DNA of 64,000 nt, from contig NC_083582.1 of the NCBI RefSeq assembly GCF_027579695.1, positions 5,924,878 through 5,988,877 on the forward strand. The letters run 5' to 3'. The stretch's first letter is position 1. Each line of letters starts with the position of its first letter. Origin of the DNA: Neoarius graeffei. Lineage: Eukaryota; Chordata; Actinopteri; Siluriformes; Ariidae. Shown here piece after piece: positions 12,055 through 23,352 of this stretch. The notes beneath the pieces were generated by a model. The model saw only the letters and a list, made by a program, of their open reading frames with translations, was not told the origin of the DNA and did no database searches. A program made the position numbers and the translations under genes.

Positions 12055-13820
12055 AGTAGTTTTCGTGTTTTGTCAGCTAGTTGCTAGAATGGGAGGACAC
12101 CGTGTCGGTCAGAATAATAATGGCTGGTACATGTGATTGTTGAACAGTACCATGTGTGTCTGTAGGAATCAGGCTCACATTGCATTAAAGCACCACTACA
12201 TTAAACAGTTGACGTGGACAGAACTTTCCCTGGTGTTGGCAGATGATGGATAAAGAGACTAAGCGGAAGGTCTAAGGCAGTTCGTCTTTTCTTCGAGGCA
12301 CTTAAGGTGCTTTTGAATCTGCGTCCTGGAGCGTCCGAGAGCCTGGTTGGCTCTTAAATAGGAAATTTCATATAAATCCTAATGTGACGAATGGCAGTGT
12401 TGTTCAGCATTAGTTAGCAAGCATGGATTGTAATGATTTGATGTGCAGAAGCAAAACTACATGCTCAGTTATTGCTGATCCCTGTTGGAACAGCACTTTA
12501 CATGCCAAAGTAGGTTAGTGTCTTATTATTTACATTTATTATTAGGCACTTACTTATTATTAAATGCAGAGTCTAAATTTTAAAGCATATCTGGCTAACT
12601 AAACTGTTCTGCCCTACTAAAGCCGAGGAAAAATGTTTAATATTTACTTGACGTTCAGCCAAATGTGAAGTCATTTAGATATGGGTACTGCATGGCAGTT
12701 ATTTCCAAAAAGTGAAACAGTAAATCTTGACAAACTATGAAAACACAGATGCTGTATCGTAGGGCAACTCTAGCCAAGTCCAATCTCTCAATTCACAGAG
12801 GAAGCAATGCAATCCTGACGTACTGTACTACCTACTAGTTTAGAAAACTTGACTTCCGTAAAGCATAAACCGGGTCTTCACGTGCTCGCCTGCGTATCAG
12901 AGAGATTAAAAGCTGCAGCCACTAGGTCCACGCTGAATATTTCATGCACAGCGATGTTAAATGCTGATAAACTCTGACCTTACGTACAGAAATATTTTAT
13001 ACTCTATAAAATCTGGAAGACTGGGAAGGTCTGAATGCAACAGGAGAGCTAGCCATAATAGGGAAACTGGTCAATTGTCTAGAATAGCAATTTGAGACAC
13101 AACGCTAGATTAGTCAGTTCTGGACACAGTTACAGAATATTTATTTTTGTATTTCTGAGGATGTGTATAAGCAACCGCAGGATACGTGCAGCAGCCATAT
13201 TGCATAGACATTTATTAAAAAAAAAAAAAAAACGTTTTCAGTGTGTATTTATGAATGCTTGCTTATGCTGTGGGTAGAAAATGCTTTAGGATTATCTGAA
13301 AGGTCAATAACCTTGGAAGTAATGCTTAAGTTATTAAAGGAACACGTATCTGATAGGACGAGTTCAATCATGTAAACGTGACACGATTGATATATATAAT
13401 GATAATTCTGAACGGTGGGCACTATATAAATATTGTGAAGCAAAAATACGTATAGAATCTTTGCAAAAACTCCAGGAGGGCATGTAAAAGATGTGCACTT
13501 TTTTTTTTTGTTAGTTTACACGAAGGCACTTTAGCATGATAGAATAGTTTCAGAGTATTAAAAAAAGACATCAAAATAAGTTAACAATGCAAAAGTGTCT
13601 CGTTCTGCAATACTGTCATCATCAACACTTATTATGAAAAGGACTTGTGCATCAAAAAAGGCACAAACAATGACGTGCTGCATTTCAGGGCACTCGACTT
13701 AAAGTACAAAAAAAAAAAAAAAAACCGTAAGTCTACTTCATATAAGTACAAAAAACAAAAATATGCAGATTCCAAACGTAAAGAAAGTCACGTTGTGTTG
13801 TTTTCCAGATGAGGAGGTTG
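12055..13820 (-). other. Presumed proximal 3' UTR of the minus-strand gene
   Basis: This is the sequence immediately downstream of the stop codon at 13821-13823. It has no repeat ends or competing exons. Possible AATAAA signals on the minus strand lie near 13140 and 13206; A/T homopolymers occur at 13210-13224, 13500-13510 and 13709-13724. The assignment is by position only. Confidence 0.45.
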
Positions 13821-14016
13821 CTAGTACTTGTGCATGATGGGCACTTTGACAGTTTTGATTTCAGCTATATGAGAAGATTTCTGGATGATGCAGCTGGTGG
13901 TGCCTGCAGGAGCACCGTCTTTAGGCTTGGCCAGGTTGGTCAGGGCCATAGCTGCATTGATCTCACGCCAGTACGTTTCATCTTTTCCACGTCCTTTTTC
14001 CTTCAGCATGACGCTG
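13821..14016 (-). CDS. Terminal coding exon of an unrecognised vertebrate gene
   Basis: The minus strand has a polypyrimidine/GT-rich acceptor ending TCTACAG, then 196 nt of open frame closed by TAG. One base completes the codon split by the upstream intron; 64 residues follow, beginning SVMLKEKGRGKDETYWREIN and ending KTVKVPIMHKY. The composition (basic and amphipathic, INAAMALTNLA helix-like stretch) looks like real protein. The frame joins in phase to the 34-nt exon at 17728-17761 (AA|C). The acceptor is a tandem CAGCAG, so use of the second AG (exon start 14013) would drop one Ser in frame. I do not recognise the family and assign no function. Confidence 0.72.
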
Positions 14017-14030
14017 CTGTAGACACACAC
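14014..14030 (-). promoter_or_regulatory. NAGNAG tandem splice acceptor
   Basis: Read on the minus strand, the intron end is GTGTCTACAGCAGCGTC. Either AG can be used; both keep the frame and give Asn-Ser-Val or Asn-Val at the junction. Whether both are used needs RNA data. Confidence 0.55.
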
Positions 14031-14335
14031 ACACATTTCAATGGGTGTTAAACATGGGTCCTACACTTTGAATTATTTCAGCAGCTCAATGCAAAGTGTG
14101 TCTATTCCATACCATTGTCTCTACCAGTAATCTTACGCACAAAGGGTTGGTGTGGCTGCAGGCATTCGAGCCAAGCAGGAGCCACGTCTGATTCCACATG
14201 TTTAATCAATTCATCTTGGTGTCCTGCCAGTTTGGCTGGAATAAAAGCCTACAGCCTCATCGTTCCTTTGCAGATACAGTTGAAGACTTAAACGTCATGA
14301 TTCTACATTAAATACTCCGAGTCGCTACATGTCAT
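14031..14335. other. Intron sequence 3' of the terminal intron
   Basis: About 300 bp between the terminal exon and the palindromic MITE at 14336. A (TGTG)n run lies against the acceptor. No further exon was seen. Confidence 0.5.
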
Positions 14336-14702
14336 AATCCTCCTCGGTCTTGTTTTCCTACAGGTTATGACATGGAAAAGTTCGCCGCCTCCGTCGCCAT
14401 GATTAAAAATCATGTGACTGCATTCCTGCATATTGATTGGCCAAAGCTTGGAACAGTGAACCTTACGGGCCATGCTGCTTTACCTATCAGTATCCCTGAC
14501 TCAGTGTGCAGGAATGCAAATCACATGATTTTTCAATCGCACCGGCGGAGGAGACAAATTTTTCGGCTTGATTCAGGAAACCTGTATTGTTTTGTGATCA
14601 AACGGAGACCAACAGATTGTATGTGGAGTGGACTGCTCATGAATTACAGCTTTGGGATTTTTCTGTCTCATAACTTGTAGGAAAAGAAGACCAAGGAGGA
14701 TT
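14336..14702. mobile_element. Palindromic (foldback) MITE
   Basis: Left end AATCCTCCTCGGTCTTG and right end, reversed, AATCCTCCTTGGTCTTC, followed in both by TTTTCCTACA(G/A)GTTATGA. Inner blocks also pair (GCCGCCTCCG with CGGCGGAGG, and AATCATGTGACTGCATTCCT with its complement near 14513-14530). The whole 367 bp can fold into an interrupted hairpin. Flanks (TGTCAT / GTGACAT) do not give a certain target duplication. Non-coding. Confidence 0.75.
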
Positions 14703-15194
14703 GTGACATGACTTGGGTTCAATATAGTTTGTAATTTTTTTTTTTTTTTTTATAAAACACAAAGATATGACTGCATAGGTATCTATCCCCAGTTCTCTGA
14801 AACACCTAAATTAGCTACAGTGCAACCAATTTGCTATCAGAAGTCAACCTGTGTGCAATTAAATTGTCACGTCATCCAACTATAAGTACATCTGCCGAGC
14901 TTCAGGAAAGTATTCCCAAACCCATCTGCGAGTATTCACCACCAAATTTCACTGCCTGCACTGAAATTTTTCGTGACATTTTTGGCCACTCATGAGGTGG
15001 AGACACACCAAAAAAAAAAAACAGCTCGTAAAGCTTGGAACATTCCACCGTGCATCACACGATTGGTGGCAAAGCTACCAATTTTTTATTGCCAAGTATT
15101 CGCAAACCCATCGCGAGCAGTAGTGAGACCATAGCCTTATAGAACAAACCTGAACCAACACCGTGATGATCACCACTGAGATATCAAAATTTAG
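14703..15194. other. Intron sequence
   Basis: T run at 14737-14750 and an A run at 15011-15021. No exon or element ends were recognised. Confidence 0.45.
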
Positions 15195-15770
15195 GGAGAA
15201 ACATGGATGCAAACGGCGTGCCTTTTGGCGGATGCCGCCTTTTTCACGGCTGTCTGGGGGACTTGTGTGAATCGTGCAGATCTGATGAGTTTTTTTTTTT
15301 GGGGGGGGGCGTTGGCGTGTCTGATTATAATTTCATCAAAGTAAATTCTGTATTAAAATTACTAAATAAGCAAATGCCGTTACAGTCCATGAAACAGGAA
15401 GTATAAGTATGAGAAGAAAACAGTAAATCAGAAAGCTGCGCACGTAAAGCCAATTACGTAACTTGCGTTGGACTGATGGAAATCCTTGCGCGTGAAGTGC
15501 AGCCAGCAGCAGATAATGGCACGCAGCCAATTGGCTTTACGTGTGCAGCTTTCTGATTTACTGTTTTCTTCTCATACTTCCCATGTTTCATGGACTGTAA
15601 CGGCATTTACTTTGATGAAATTATAATCAGACACTCCAACGCCTGCCCCCCCCCCAAAAAAAAACAAAAAAACAACTCATCGGATCTGCACGATTCACAC
15701 AAGTCCCCCAGACAGCCATGAAAAAGGCGGCATCCGCCAAAAGGCGCGCCGTTTGCATCCATGGAGAAAG
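15195..15770. mobile_element. Long inverted repeat element (hairpin) with 8-bp target duplication
   Basis: Arms 15203-15453 and 15528-15762 are inverted copies at high identity, starting ATGGATGCAAACGGCG and ending CGCCGTTTGCATCCAT, around a loop of about 75 bp. Flanks GGAGAAAC (15195-15202) and GGAGAAAG (15763-15770) match at 7 of 8 bases. Arms this long with an 8- to 9-bp duplication fit a foldback hAT- or Mutator-like element. Transcription across it would give a roughly 240-bp double-stranded RNA stem. Confidence 0.85.
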
Positions 15771-15867
15771 ATCTAGAAAAGGATCAATCAGGGCTTGATC
15801 ATTTGAAGAAAAATTCCAAACTTTGAATATCCTGCAGAGTGACACCGAAATCCTTTATTAAAGATGG

Positions 15868-16098
15868 TGGTGGCACAGTGGTGTAGTAGTTAGCACTGTC
15901 CCCTCACAACAAGAAGGTTCTAGGTTTGAGCCCAGTGGCTGACAGGGGCCTTTCTGTGTGGAGTTTACATGTTCGGCTAATTGGTGACTCTAGTTTGACC
16001 GTAGGTGTGAATGGTTGTTTGTCTCTGTGTCAGCCCTGCGATGACCTGGCGGACTTGCCCGCGCCCCTGTGCAGGATAAGCAGTAATGGATGGATGTA
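15868..16098 (+). mobile_element. tRNA-derived SINE, internally deleted
   Basis: The head GGTGGCACAGTGGTGTAGTAG and CAAGAAGGTTCTAGGTTTGAGCCC carry the SINE promoter region. After GTGTGGAGTTTACATGTTC it jumps to GGCTAATTGGTGACTCTAG and the tail AGCCCTGCGATGACCTGGC, ending GGATGGATG. The middle segment present in the 46.4-kb copy is missing. Confidence 0.82.
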
Positions 16099-16404
16099 AA
16101 GACAGCACAATCAAGAAACCAAGGGTAACTCTGAAGGAGCGCCACAGCTCCTAAATTGAAGGTTTTGGCCAACGTTTGACACAAACCCAACATTGCTCAG
16201 CATCCCTACAGAAGTATGGAGATGCTTTGTAAGGACTGGTAAACTTGCCAGGGTTGAGCAACATGGATGACACCAAATATTAGAGGAAAATCTTTACACC
16301 TGAGAGCTTCACGACCGAAAATCTGCAGCAAGACTTGATGGATGCTGTTCACCAGTGGTCTCCATCCACCTGACAGACCTTGTGCAATTTTGGCAAGAAG
16401 AGTG

Positions 16405-16600
16405 GGCAGATCCAGACATTAAGGGCAGTGGCAGCTCAGAAGGTCAGGGGTTCAAGCCCTAGCACTGCCACTGTTGAGCACTTAGGAAAAGGCTTTAACC
16501 CTATCTGCTCCAGGGGTGCCATTTCATGGCTGACCCTGTACTCTAACCCTAGGTTCCTAAGAAGCTGAGGTAGACATGACACAGACTTCTGCACCGTCAA
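16405..16600 (+). mobile_element. SINE-like fragment
   Basis: It contains GGTTCAAGCCCTAGCACTGC, a B-box-like word, then CTGTTGAGCACTTAGG, TAACCCTATCTGCTCCAGGG and TTCATGGCTGACCCTG. These words belong to another common fish SINE tail. The head is incomplete and boundaries are uncertain. Confidence 0.5.
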
Positions 16601-16742
16601 CCATTAGACATCTTGTGTAAAATCAATCAATCAATCAAAGACCATTTCAGTTCCAGGTTGTAACACTGGAAAAGTTAAAGGAGGGGAGATTGGAATGGAA
16701 AGCACATGAACAAATGACTGGTTTGGACCCAAATAGCTCTTC

Positions 16743-17020
16743 AAGGAAAACTTTGATTTTTAATCTGGGCCCTGTTTTCCCCATCTCTTTGGGTCCAAAT
16801 ATTTACTAGGGACCAAAACAATTGAAATCAGTCCAATATTGAGTTAGAACGTTATGACTGGCAACCATGAAAAGGCTATCCAATGTAATTCTATGGGGCA
16901 ATCATCCATGTCAAAGTAAATCACTTGATTTTTGTCCGTAGTAAATATCTGGACCCAAAGAGACGGGAAAATGGGGCCCAGGTTTTTAAAAATAAATAAA
17001 TAAATCCTGGAGTTTTCCTT
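16743..17020. mobile_element. Foldback MITE
   Basis: Terminal AAGGAAAACT and AGTTTTCCTT pair. The inner words CTGGGCCCTGTTTTCCCC and TTTGGGTCCAAATATTTACT pair with ATGGGGCCCAG and its neighbours at 16930-16985. About 278 bp can fold into a hairpin. No target duplication is certain. Confidence 0.7.
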
Positions 17021-17159
17021 TAAATTACAAAAAAATGAAAGACCCCAAAAACAGGTTATATGCATGGATAGGCTTGAATCCACGAGAATTTTGCTTTCAG
17101 TGGAGTTCAAGTCAGGAATTCTATCGTTTTTAAAGGCGACATACTTATATACACACACG

Positions 17160-17727
17160 TGACCCTTTTCTACAATTTGACGCGGTTTCCTGAGATCTTA
17201 AAGAAATGCCTATGACCCACTCTCTCTAAACAACCCTGCTCAAACCAGCCAATTTGAATGCCTGTTTCTTTAAATGATAGAGCCCCCCCAATAACATTGG
17301 CTCAGTAGCACGTTCCTCATGAATATTAATTTGCAAAGGCAGTTCTCTTCTCAAACTGTGAGACTCAGATGAGGGAGTGGCATAATTCTAATGAGCTCCA
17401 CTTGTGACAGAGAGCAGAGCCAAATCTGAACGGCTTATTGAAATGTTTTTTGAAATCGGCAGCACAAAAAGAAACTGACTGAGTGTCTTATTTCAGACTG
17501 TGCGGGTTGGCAGGCACTCCGGATACCCAACTGTATGTGCAAAGGTTTAAAAAAAAAAAATGGAGGCTTTCCATACCATGTCCCCTTTAAACATGAGAGC
17601 AGATGGGTAGTTTGTTCATCATAACCATGGGCAATTTTGGAGAAAATTAACAACTATTAATGTCGGTGCTTAAATTGTACTAACAGTTCTAATACTAGCA
17701 GTGCAATCAGCAAAATATGCTACTTAC
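17160..17727. other. Intron sequence
   Basis: No further exon or element was recognised. An A run lies near 17550. Confidence 0.4.
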
Positions 17728-17761
17728 TTGTCACATTTAGTTGATCCATGATCCACAGCCT
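17728..17761 (-). CDS. 34-nt micro-exon of the minus-strand gene
   Basis: On the minus strand TGTGTTTGCAG precedes and GTAAGTAGC follows a 34-nt segment. It opens with two bases of a split codon, reads AVDHGSTKCD, and leaves AA. The two incoming bases (AG) need a phase-1 donor, which is what the 330-nt exon at 58977-59306 supplies (G|AG = Glu). The outgoing AA joins C of the terminal exon (Asn). Both splice sites are strong and both phases fit, so this is probably genuine although very short. Confidence 0.6.
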
Positions 17762-19629
17762 CTGCAAACACAACATCAGAACAAAGCTAAGTGTTAAGTG
17801 CAGTTCACCTCAGGTTAATGGTGATGGATAGCATAATAAAAGTCATTTGGAGGATGTGTGTGTGGGACAGAGGGAGGAAAAGATGAAAGGTGTCGATGCA
17901 GAGAGGGGAAAAAAGACTATTGTTCAAACTTGGATTCTGAGAAGTTCATCACAGGAGACGCACCATATGGATTCATCTTCTACATGGACCAACAATAATA
18001 GCTGACTCCACCCACTGAGATTGACCAGTACAAGGTCTGACCGCTGGAACATATTTAATTTGTATACTTTTCCATAGCTTACTCTGTAGAGGACCAAACA
18101 CTGAAAGGATGTATGGCTGAGGCTTTATCCACAGCTGTTCCAACGTCTCGCATCCCGAGCCGAAAAGGTCTGCTGAAAAATCCGAACGAGTCCTCTCTGG
18201 AGACCTCCGTTCTCGCCTTCTCATTCATCCCTTCTCTTTTCTCTTGGATCAGGACTGCAGCACAGCATTCGAATCCTGGCCAGACTCTGGAAGAGCCAAA
18301 CAGCACCTAATCATCCCCAAAGCTTGGCTAGCACTGCTGCTAATCTCGTTCTTCTCCCCATTTCTCCTCCAAAAAGACGGCACATGTGCAGAGCCTGCGT
18401 CTGAGCGTACACCGATACCAGGCCAAGTCTCCCTCGGGTCAATATGAGGCTGATTACCAAATATCCTGTTGTTTCCAGTGCCTTAGAGGTCATGGTTTTA
18501 CAGCATTGGGAAAGATTGTTGTAGCCAAAACACCTATTAACTAACCTCTCTAAATATCTCCACTTAAAAAATAAAAACAACAAGGTATAACAAGATATCT
18601 GGTGAACACTTGTACCGTACATTCCTCTGAAATCCTTGTTGAGATTTCCTGCTGCCTGGATGGAAACCTTTGATTCTCTTTCACACCGTCTCGCTTTGTC
18701 TTTCAGCAGGTGACTTAGTGACCGAGCTTGCATTCAGGTTCCAGTTTAAAAGCTCCGAGTCCAAGGATTGTTAACAACAATCATCATCAGCCGTTTTGTC
18801 TCCAAACCGTTGGAGAATTCAGAATCCTTTTCAAATCCTAGATAATCCAAACCATATTTTAGTATATATAAAAGGTTGCAAAATTAAACTCGTTCACGGT
18901 GCACTGAAGAGCAGTGCAAACATTAGCATCAGTTATGAGCTGGTTCTGAACAAAGACACTGTGTTCTAGTTTGGAGAAGAACGGTATTCAGGAGAGAGAG
19001 TGGGGACATACTGTAACAGACCACAGTCCACTCTACGCTCTCTCCAACAGCCTCAGCTCATCTCCATTCAAAACACTCATTTAAATACCGTGCTAGATCA
19101 ACGTCTGTGAAGGACCTGAAGATAAATGAAGCTCTCAACTGAAAATAAACACGGGGCTCATAATTATCTAAAACGTCAGAGCATGTATAAACATTTTTGT
19201 TCTAACGCTTTAACTTTTCATCAGAATACAAACCCCTTTTCTACCCGTATTTGAATGGCAAGAAACTAATTGCCATTCTCGAAATCAGTAATAAGAAAAA
19301 CTCCCTCCTGATGACACATCATGGCAGCGGAAGACTACCATTCATCTGCTTTCCTTTTGGGTTTGTGTATAAACATCCATCCGCAAAAGGGCTGTAAAGA
19401 AAGCTGCTGACTGATTCTCCAAAGGCGGCATGTTTATGTCTGCCAGGCGTTCTCTTACTACTGAATCTGACCGGTTCAGCACAGTGTTTGGCAGACGCCG
19501 CTATCCAGAGCAACTTACTGTACAGAAGGGTCGTGTAGTGTCCATCAGTGCCATATCCTCATGCTAAAACCCTGTTAGGAGTTAGTACAAATTACATGCT
19601 AATTTTATGGCAGAGTGCTTTGTTAAAGT
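17762..19629. other. Large-intron sequence
   Basis: No exon passing splice and phase checks was found on either strand. The segment 18890-19190 shares diverged words with 50640-50850 (AACAAAGACAC-GTGTTCT, CTCTCAACTGAAAATAA-CACG), so an old dispersed repeat is present. At 19485-19525 the widespread fish word GGCAGACGCCGCTATCCAGAGCAACTTAC, a LINE/SINE-associated tail, is visible. Confidence 0.4.
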
Positions 19630-20385
19630 CAGGGCTTTGAACCGGTTCAAGGAACGAAAACCGGGAACTTTTTCTATTTCACATGGAACAGAAACGCTTA
19701 TTAAAAATAATGGTAACCGGTTAATACCGGTTTTTATTTCGTTCCTCAAAGTTTCCGTAGCCTACAAAAAAAAGTCATTCTTCTCCTGCGCGACGTTCGC
19801 TGACTGAATGGAGAGAGCGGGAGGGTGGACTACTATCACGTCTCCACGTCTTATTTAAGAGGTAAATATTGCAGTCTATCGTTATTCAAAAACGTCAATT
19901 TCAAACACGATATCAGTATATTTGTCCACGTTAATGAGAGGCTCGCGAACATTAAATGACGTTAACCTCTGTTAGCCTATCGATGCATAGGGCCTGACTA
20001 GCCTTTGGTAACACACTAAACGAATTCTCTTTCATTTTTGGCACTTTTTCTGTTTGTGTAGATGGGAAGACATACTGAGAATCCAAATCGCCAACATTTG
20101 AAATAATTGTTTTGAATTATTTCTTGTCTTATTTAATGAAGGTTGTAATAGAATTAGCCTACATTTGGCTTAAGCTGGATGAGACAGAGACATAATTTTA
20201 TAGCCATTTGTTAAACAGCTGACAGGGAACGTAATTAACCGTTCCGGGAACGAAATTTTTTTGTTCTAACCGGTTCGGGAACGGCTATTTAATGGTGGAA
20301 CCCAAAACCGGAAACGTTAAAATTCCGTTTCTGTTCGGAACGAACCAATAGGAAAAAAATTCTGGTTCAAAACCCTGATTAAAGT
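19622..20385. mobile_element. hAT-like non-autonomous element
   Basis: The element spans 19630-20377 with ends CAGGGCTTTGAACCGGTTCA and, reversed, CAGGGTTTTGAACCAG. Flanks GTTAAAGT and ATTAAAGT match at 7 of 8 bases. CAGGG-type ends with an 8-bp duplication are typical of hAT transposons. The interior (748 bp) repeats the GGTTC/GGAACG word many times near both ends, and no transposase frame remains. Confidence 0.85.
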
Positions 20386-21340
20386 TAATTAAGACTTTGC
20401 TTTATTATCTCTCCATGATCAGCTGACTGTAGCACAAATGGCATTAAATTATTCCAGAAATGCCTGGAAGCAAATTTCACCTCAAAAACAAAAACAATGC
20501 AAGTGCAGTCCGCAGATCTTTGAGATTTTGCCTTAATTTATTTTATAGACAGACATTTTAAGCGTCATCTATCTGTTACAGGTCAAAAAATTTCAACCGA
20601 GGTGGATTATCTAAGATTCTTTAAAGGGATTTTCCATCACTTCCTCTCCGTCTACCTAATTAGCATTTTTTAAAAAATATCTTTTTTCATACTTACCTGG
20701 GATTCGAACTCAGAACCTTCTGATTCTTAACCCAACACTTTAACCACTAGCCCAGCAGTACAGTAATTGCAATGGAAGGAGCGATCTACATTTTGAATTA
20801 ATGAATGATTCGAGTCTTATTACGTCAAATAGAAAGTCTTCCCTCAACCCGAGTCTCCTTAATACAAGTAGCAAATTGTGAACTGGGTTAAAAATTCTAA
20901 ACAGGTTGAAAAATTCCACTCAACCTGTAACACGTCCAAAACAACGGCCAGGGTGGAATCGGATTTTACAAAGAGGAGATTTCTTGTCTTTTTTTTTTAA
21001 ACTGAAGGGATCCCCTCATAAATCGAACCCATGTCAGCTCTCAAAAATTGACATTTGCAGCTCTCACACTGTACAGCCAAAATAAATTCAGTCGTTTCTC
21101 TTTCACTGAAACTGGACATCCAAAACCTGTTCTCCGTCAGAAACAAAACAATTCGCTTCGCAGTTTCACAGGCCATTTACAGCCCTTAAAATACTCATGA
21201 TCATTTCTTTCTCTTTTTTTAAGGCATACTTTCCAAGCAGCCTTGACTAAGTTAGATGTTTCTGTATTCACAAAGACAATGTCATTTTTCAGCTATAAAT
21301 AGCGAAATACAGTAGTAATAATTTATTATGCTGGCCAATG
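20386..21340 (-). other. Non-coding sequence with a tRNA-like SINE relic
   Basis: On the minus strand 20690-20772 reads GGCTAGTGGTTAAAGTGTTGG (A-box-like), then GAGTTCGAATCCCAGG (B box). The acceptor stem is not complementary, so this is a SINE head relic, not a tRNA gene. The rest of the interval has no recognised feature. Confidence 0.5.
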
Positions 21341-21547
21341 TACACTACCGTTCAAAAGTTTGGGGTCACTTTGAAATGTCCTTATTTTTGAAAGAAAAGC
21401 ACTGTTCTTTTCAATGAAGATCACTTTAAACTAATCAGAAATCCACTCTATACATTGCTAATGTGCTAAATGACTATTCTAGCTGCAAATGTCTGGTTTT
21501 TGGTGCAATATCTCCATAGGTGTATAGAGGCCCGTTTCCAGCAACTA

Positions 21548-22798
21548 GGGGAGAGTGGGGAGGAGTGAGCCGCTTTTTTTATTTTTGGACCCCTAGCCAA
21601 AATAAAAGGGCTGAAGTTAAAATGATCCTATGCAAATGAAAGGTATTCAGAGTAGTTGCAACACGAACCAAGTTGTACAACTAATCGTGCAACCATCAGT
21701 TCTACAGATGGGAGAAAAAGCCTGTTAATTTTATGGCTCACTCCTCCCGATCTAAGGGAGGTGTGAACCACCCCATGGGGAGGACTGGACCACCGGCTTG
21801 AAATCATGAACAAATGACATTTGTCATGAAATACAAACTTTTATTTGAACTGTAACAAATGAAACGTATTAAAAAAAAAACAAATCAGACTGTAAAACTT
21901 GTAAAACAGTAAAGATATCAAAAAAATCTAAAATCTTAACAAAAAAAGTCCAGCTATTATAATTTTTTTTTTGTAGGAACACGTGTTTGCACAGCAGCAT
22001 TACAGTCTATAAAACATAATTAAACCTGAGGCCTGTCTTTAGCCGAAACACCAAAATAATCTGAAATGAGATACTAGTAATGGGCACGCTTAGCCAAATA
22101 ACCAACTAACCTGAAATTGGAACTCAAGGCTTCTTAAAGCCTACAACAGAAGTATAGGTACCTCGTATGCCATCCCAGCATACAAAAATGAACGTGTTAA
22201 AAGACCACATCAAACATGAACTGGTCTAAAGTACGTTTGATGCCAACGACTGGTTGGTAGGATTATTGGTAATCTGTGGATTATAGCCCCATACCTTAAT
22301 TACATGTAAAAGTATTAGTACGGTAATGTATCACCATGACACAAGATTAGTTAAGGGAGGAGTGGGCCACTGAAGGGAGGAGTGAGCCTAGGCTCACTCC
22401 TCCCATGCACTGTGTGGCTCACTCCTCCCAAAACGACCCGCCATTGCTTCTGATGTCGACCTACATTTGAACGGAAGGATGTGGCCCAGGTTATGTCATC
22501 ACACAATACCATAGTACATGCCTAATAAACAACAACAACAATGTGATTGTTATCTTGGTTTATTAGACAGTAGGATGAAAAAACATGTTAAGTGAAATAT
22601 TTACTTACTACCTTGAATTTTAGACTTTTGTTCTCCTATTGTGAGCAGGGTGCCAGGCTTCCATCCACTGTGGGTTGAAGTCAGGGGAATTCCCTGGTGA
22701 CTTCATATGACAAGTTAACTGGGATAAACCCTGGCTAAATTTAGAACAATTTTAAGTGGTTCACTTCTCCCCATGGTTCACTCCTCCCCACTCTCCCC
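21548..22798. mobile_element. TA-flanked DNA element with dispersed terminal-motif repeats
   Basis: Terminal inverted repeats GGGGAGAGTGGGGAGGAGTG and its complement, with TA duplicated at 21546-21547 and 22799-22800; the empty site is visible in the related MITE at 51 kb. The 1251-bp interior holds no transposase. It does hold at least six further copies of GGGAGGAGTG(A/G)GCC in both orientations (about 21736, 21755, 22364, 22376, 22398 and 22426, plus one near 22757). A TA duplication points to the IS630/Tc1/mariner group, but the end sequence is not one I can name. Confidence 0.85.
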
Positions 22799-22854
22799 TA
22801 TCACTCCAGTGTTCTAATGGTACAATGTGTTTGCTCATTGCCTCAGAAGGCTAA

Positions 22855-23352
22855 AGGCCTCTGCATGCTTTTGCGACAAGGCTTTCGCAGATAGCTTTTC
22901 GCAGACAGTTGTAATTTATCGTTGAGCGGGGAGTAATAGGCGTGCGCGATGTTATTCACCGCTACAACGCAAGGGGGCGCGAAATCGCTAGGAGTAGTTG
23001 GTGGGTGTGGTTAGTGGAGTGTTTATCCTCCGGTTACTTATAATGACTAGAACTGGAGTCGTATAGATGTACGTACTTCCTCACTTCCTCGATCAACCGT
23101 GCTGCTCCATCTTCGCTCGTGTTTTTAAAAATGGCGGTCGTGAAAACAAAACAAACCGGGAAAGTAGGGAAGCGGAAGTGCGTGTACAGTGGATGCAGAG
23201 TGGACCAATCAGAGCCCTCTTGTCTGCGACGCTGTCTGCGAGGCTTCTGCGGTGGTCACAATTTTTGGGAGGTGCGCGCAGAGCGTCTGCGAAGGTGGGG
23301 GGGCTACGCAGACGCCATCTGCGAGGACTGCGTTGTCAGCATAAATTGGCCA
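22855..23352. mobile_element. PIF/Harbinger-like MITE
   Basis: It is inserted in the Tc1 MITE with TAA duplicated at 22852-22854 and 23353-23355; the 51-kb copy shows the undisturbed GGCTAATGG. Ends AGGCCTCTGCATGCTTTTGC and, reversed, TGGCCAATTTATGCTGACAA are related but imperfect. A 3-bp TWA duplication is the Harbinger signature. Interior CGCAGA-type words repeat near both ends. The 78- and 99-codon frames here have no recognisable domain. Confidence 0.78.

Noticed and set aside
20690..20772. Possible minus-strand tRNA gene
   Set aside because: A and B boxes are present but the acceptor stem does not pair, so it is a SINE head relic.
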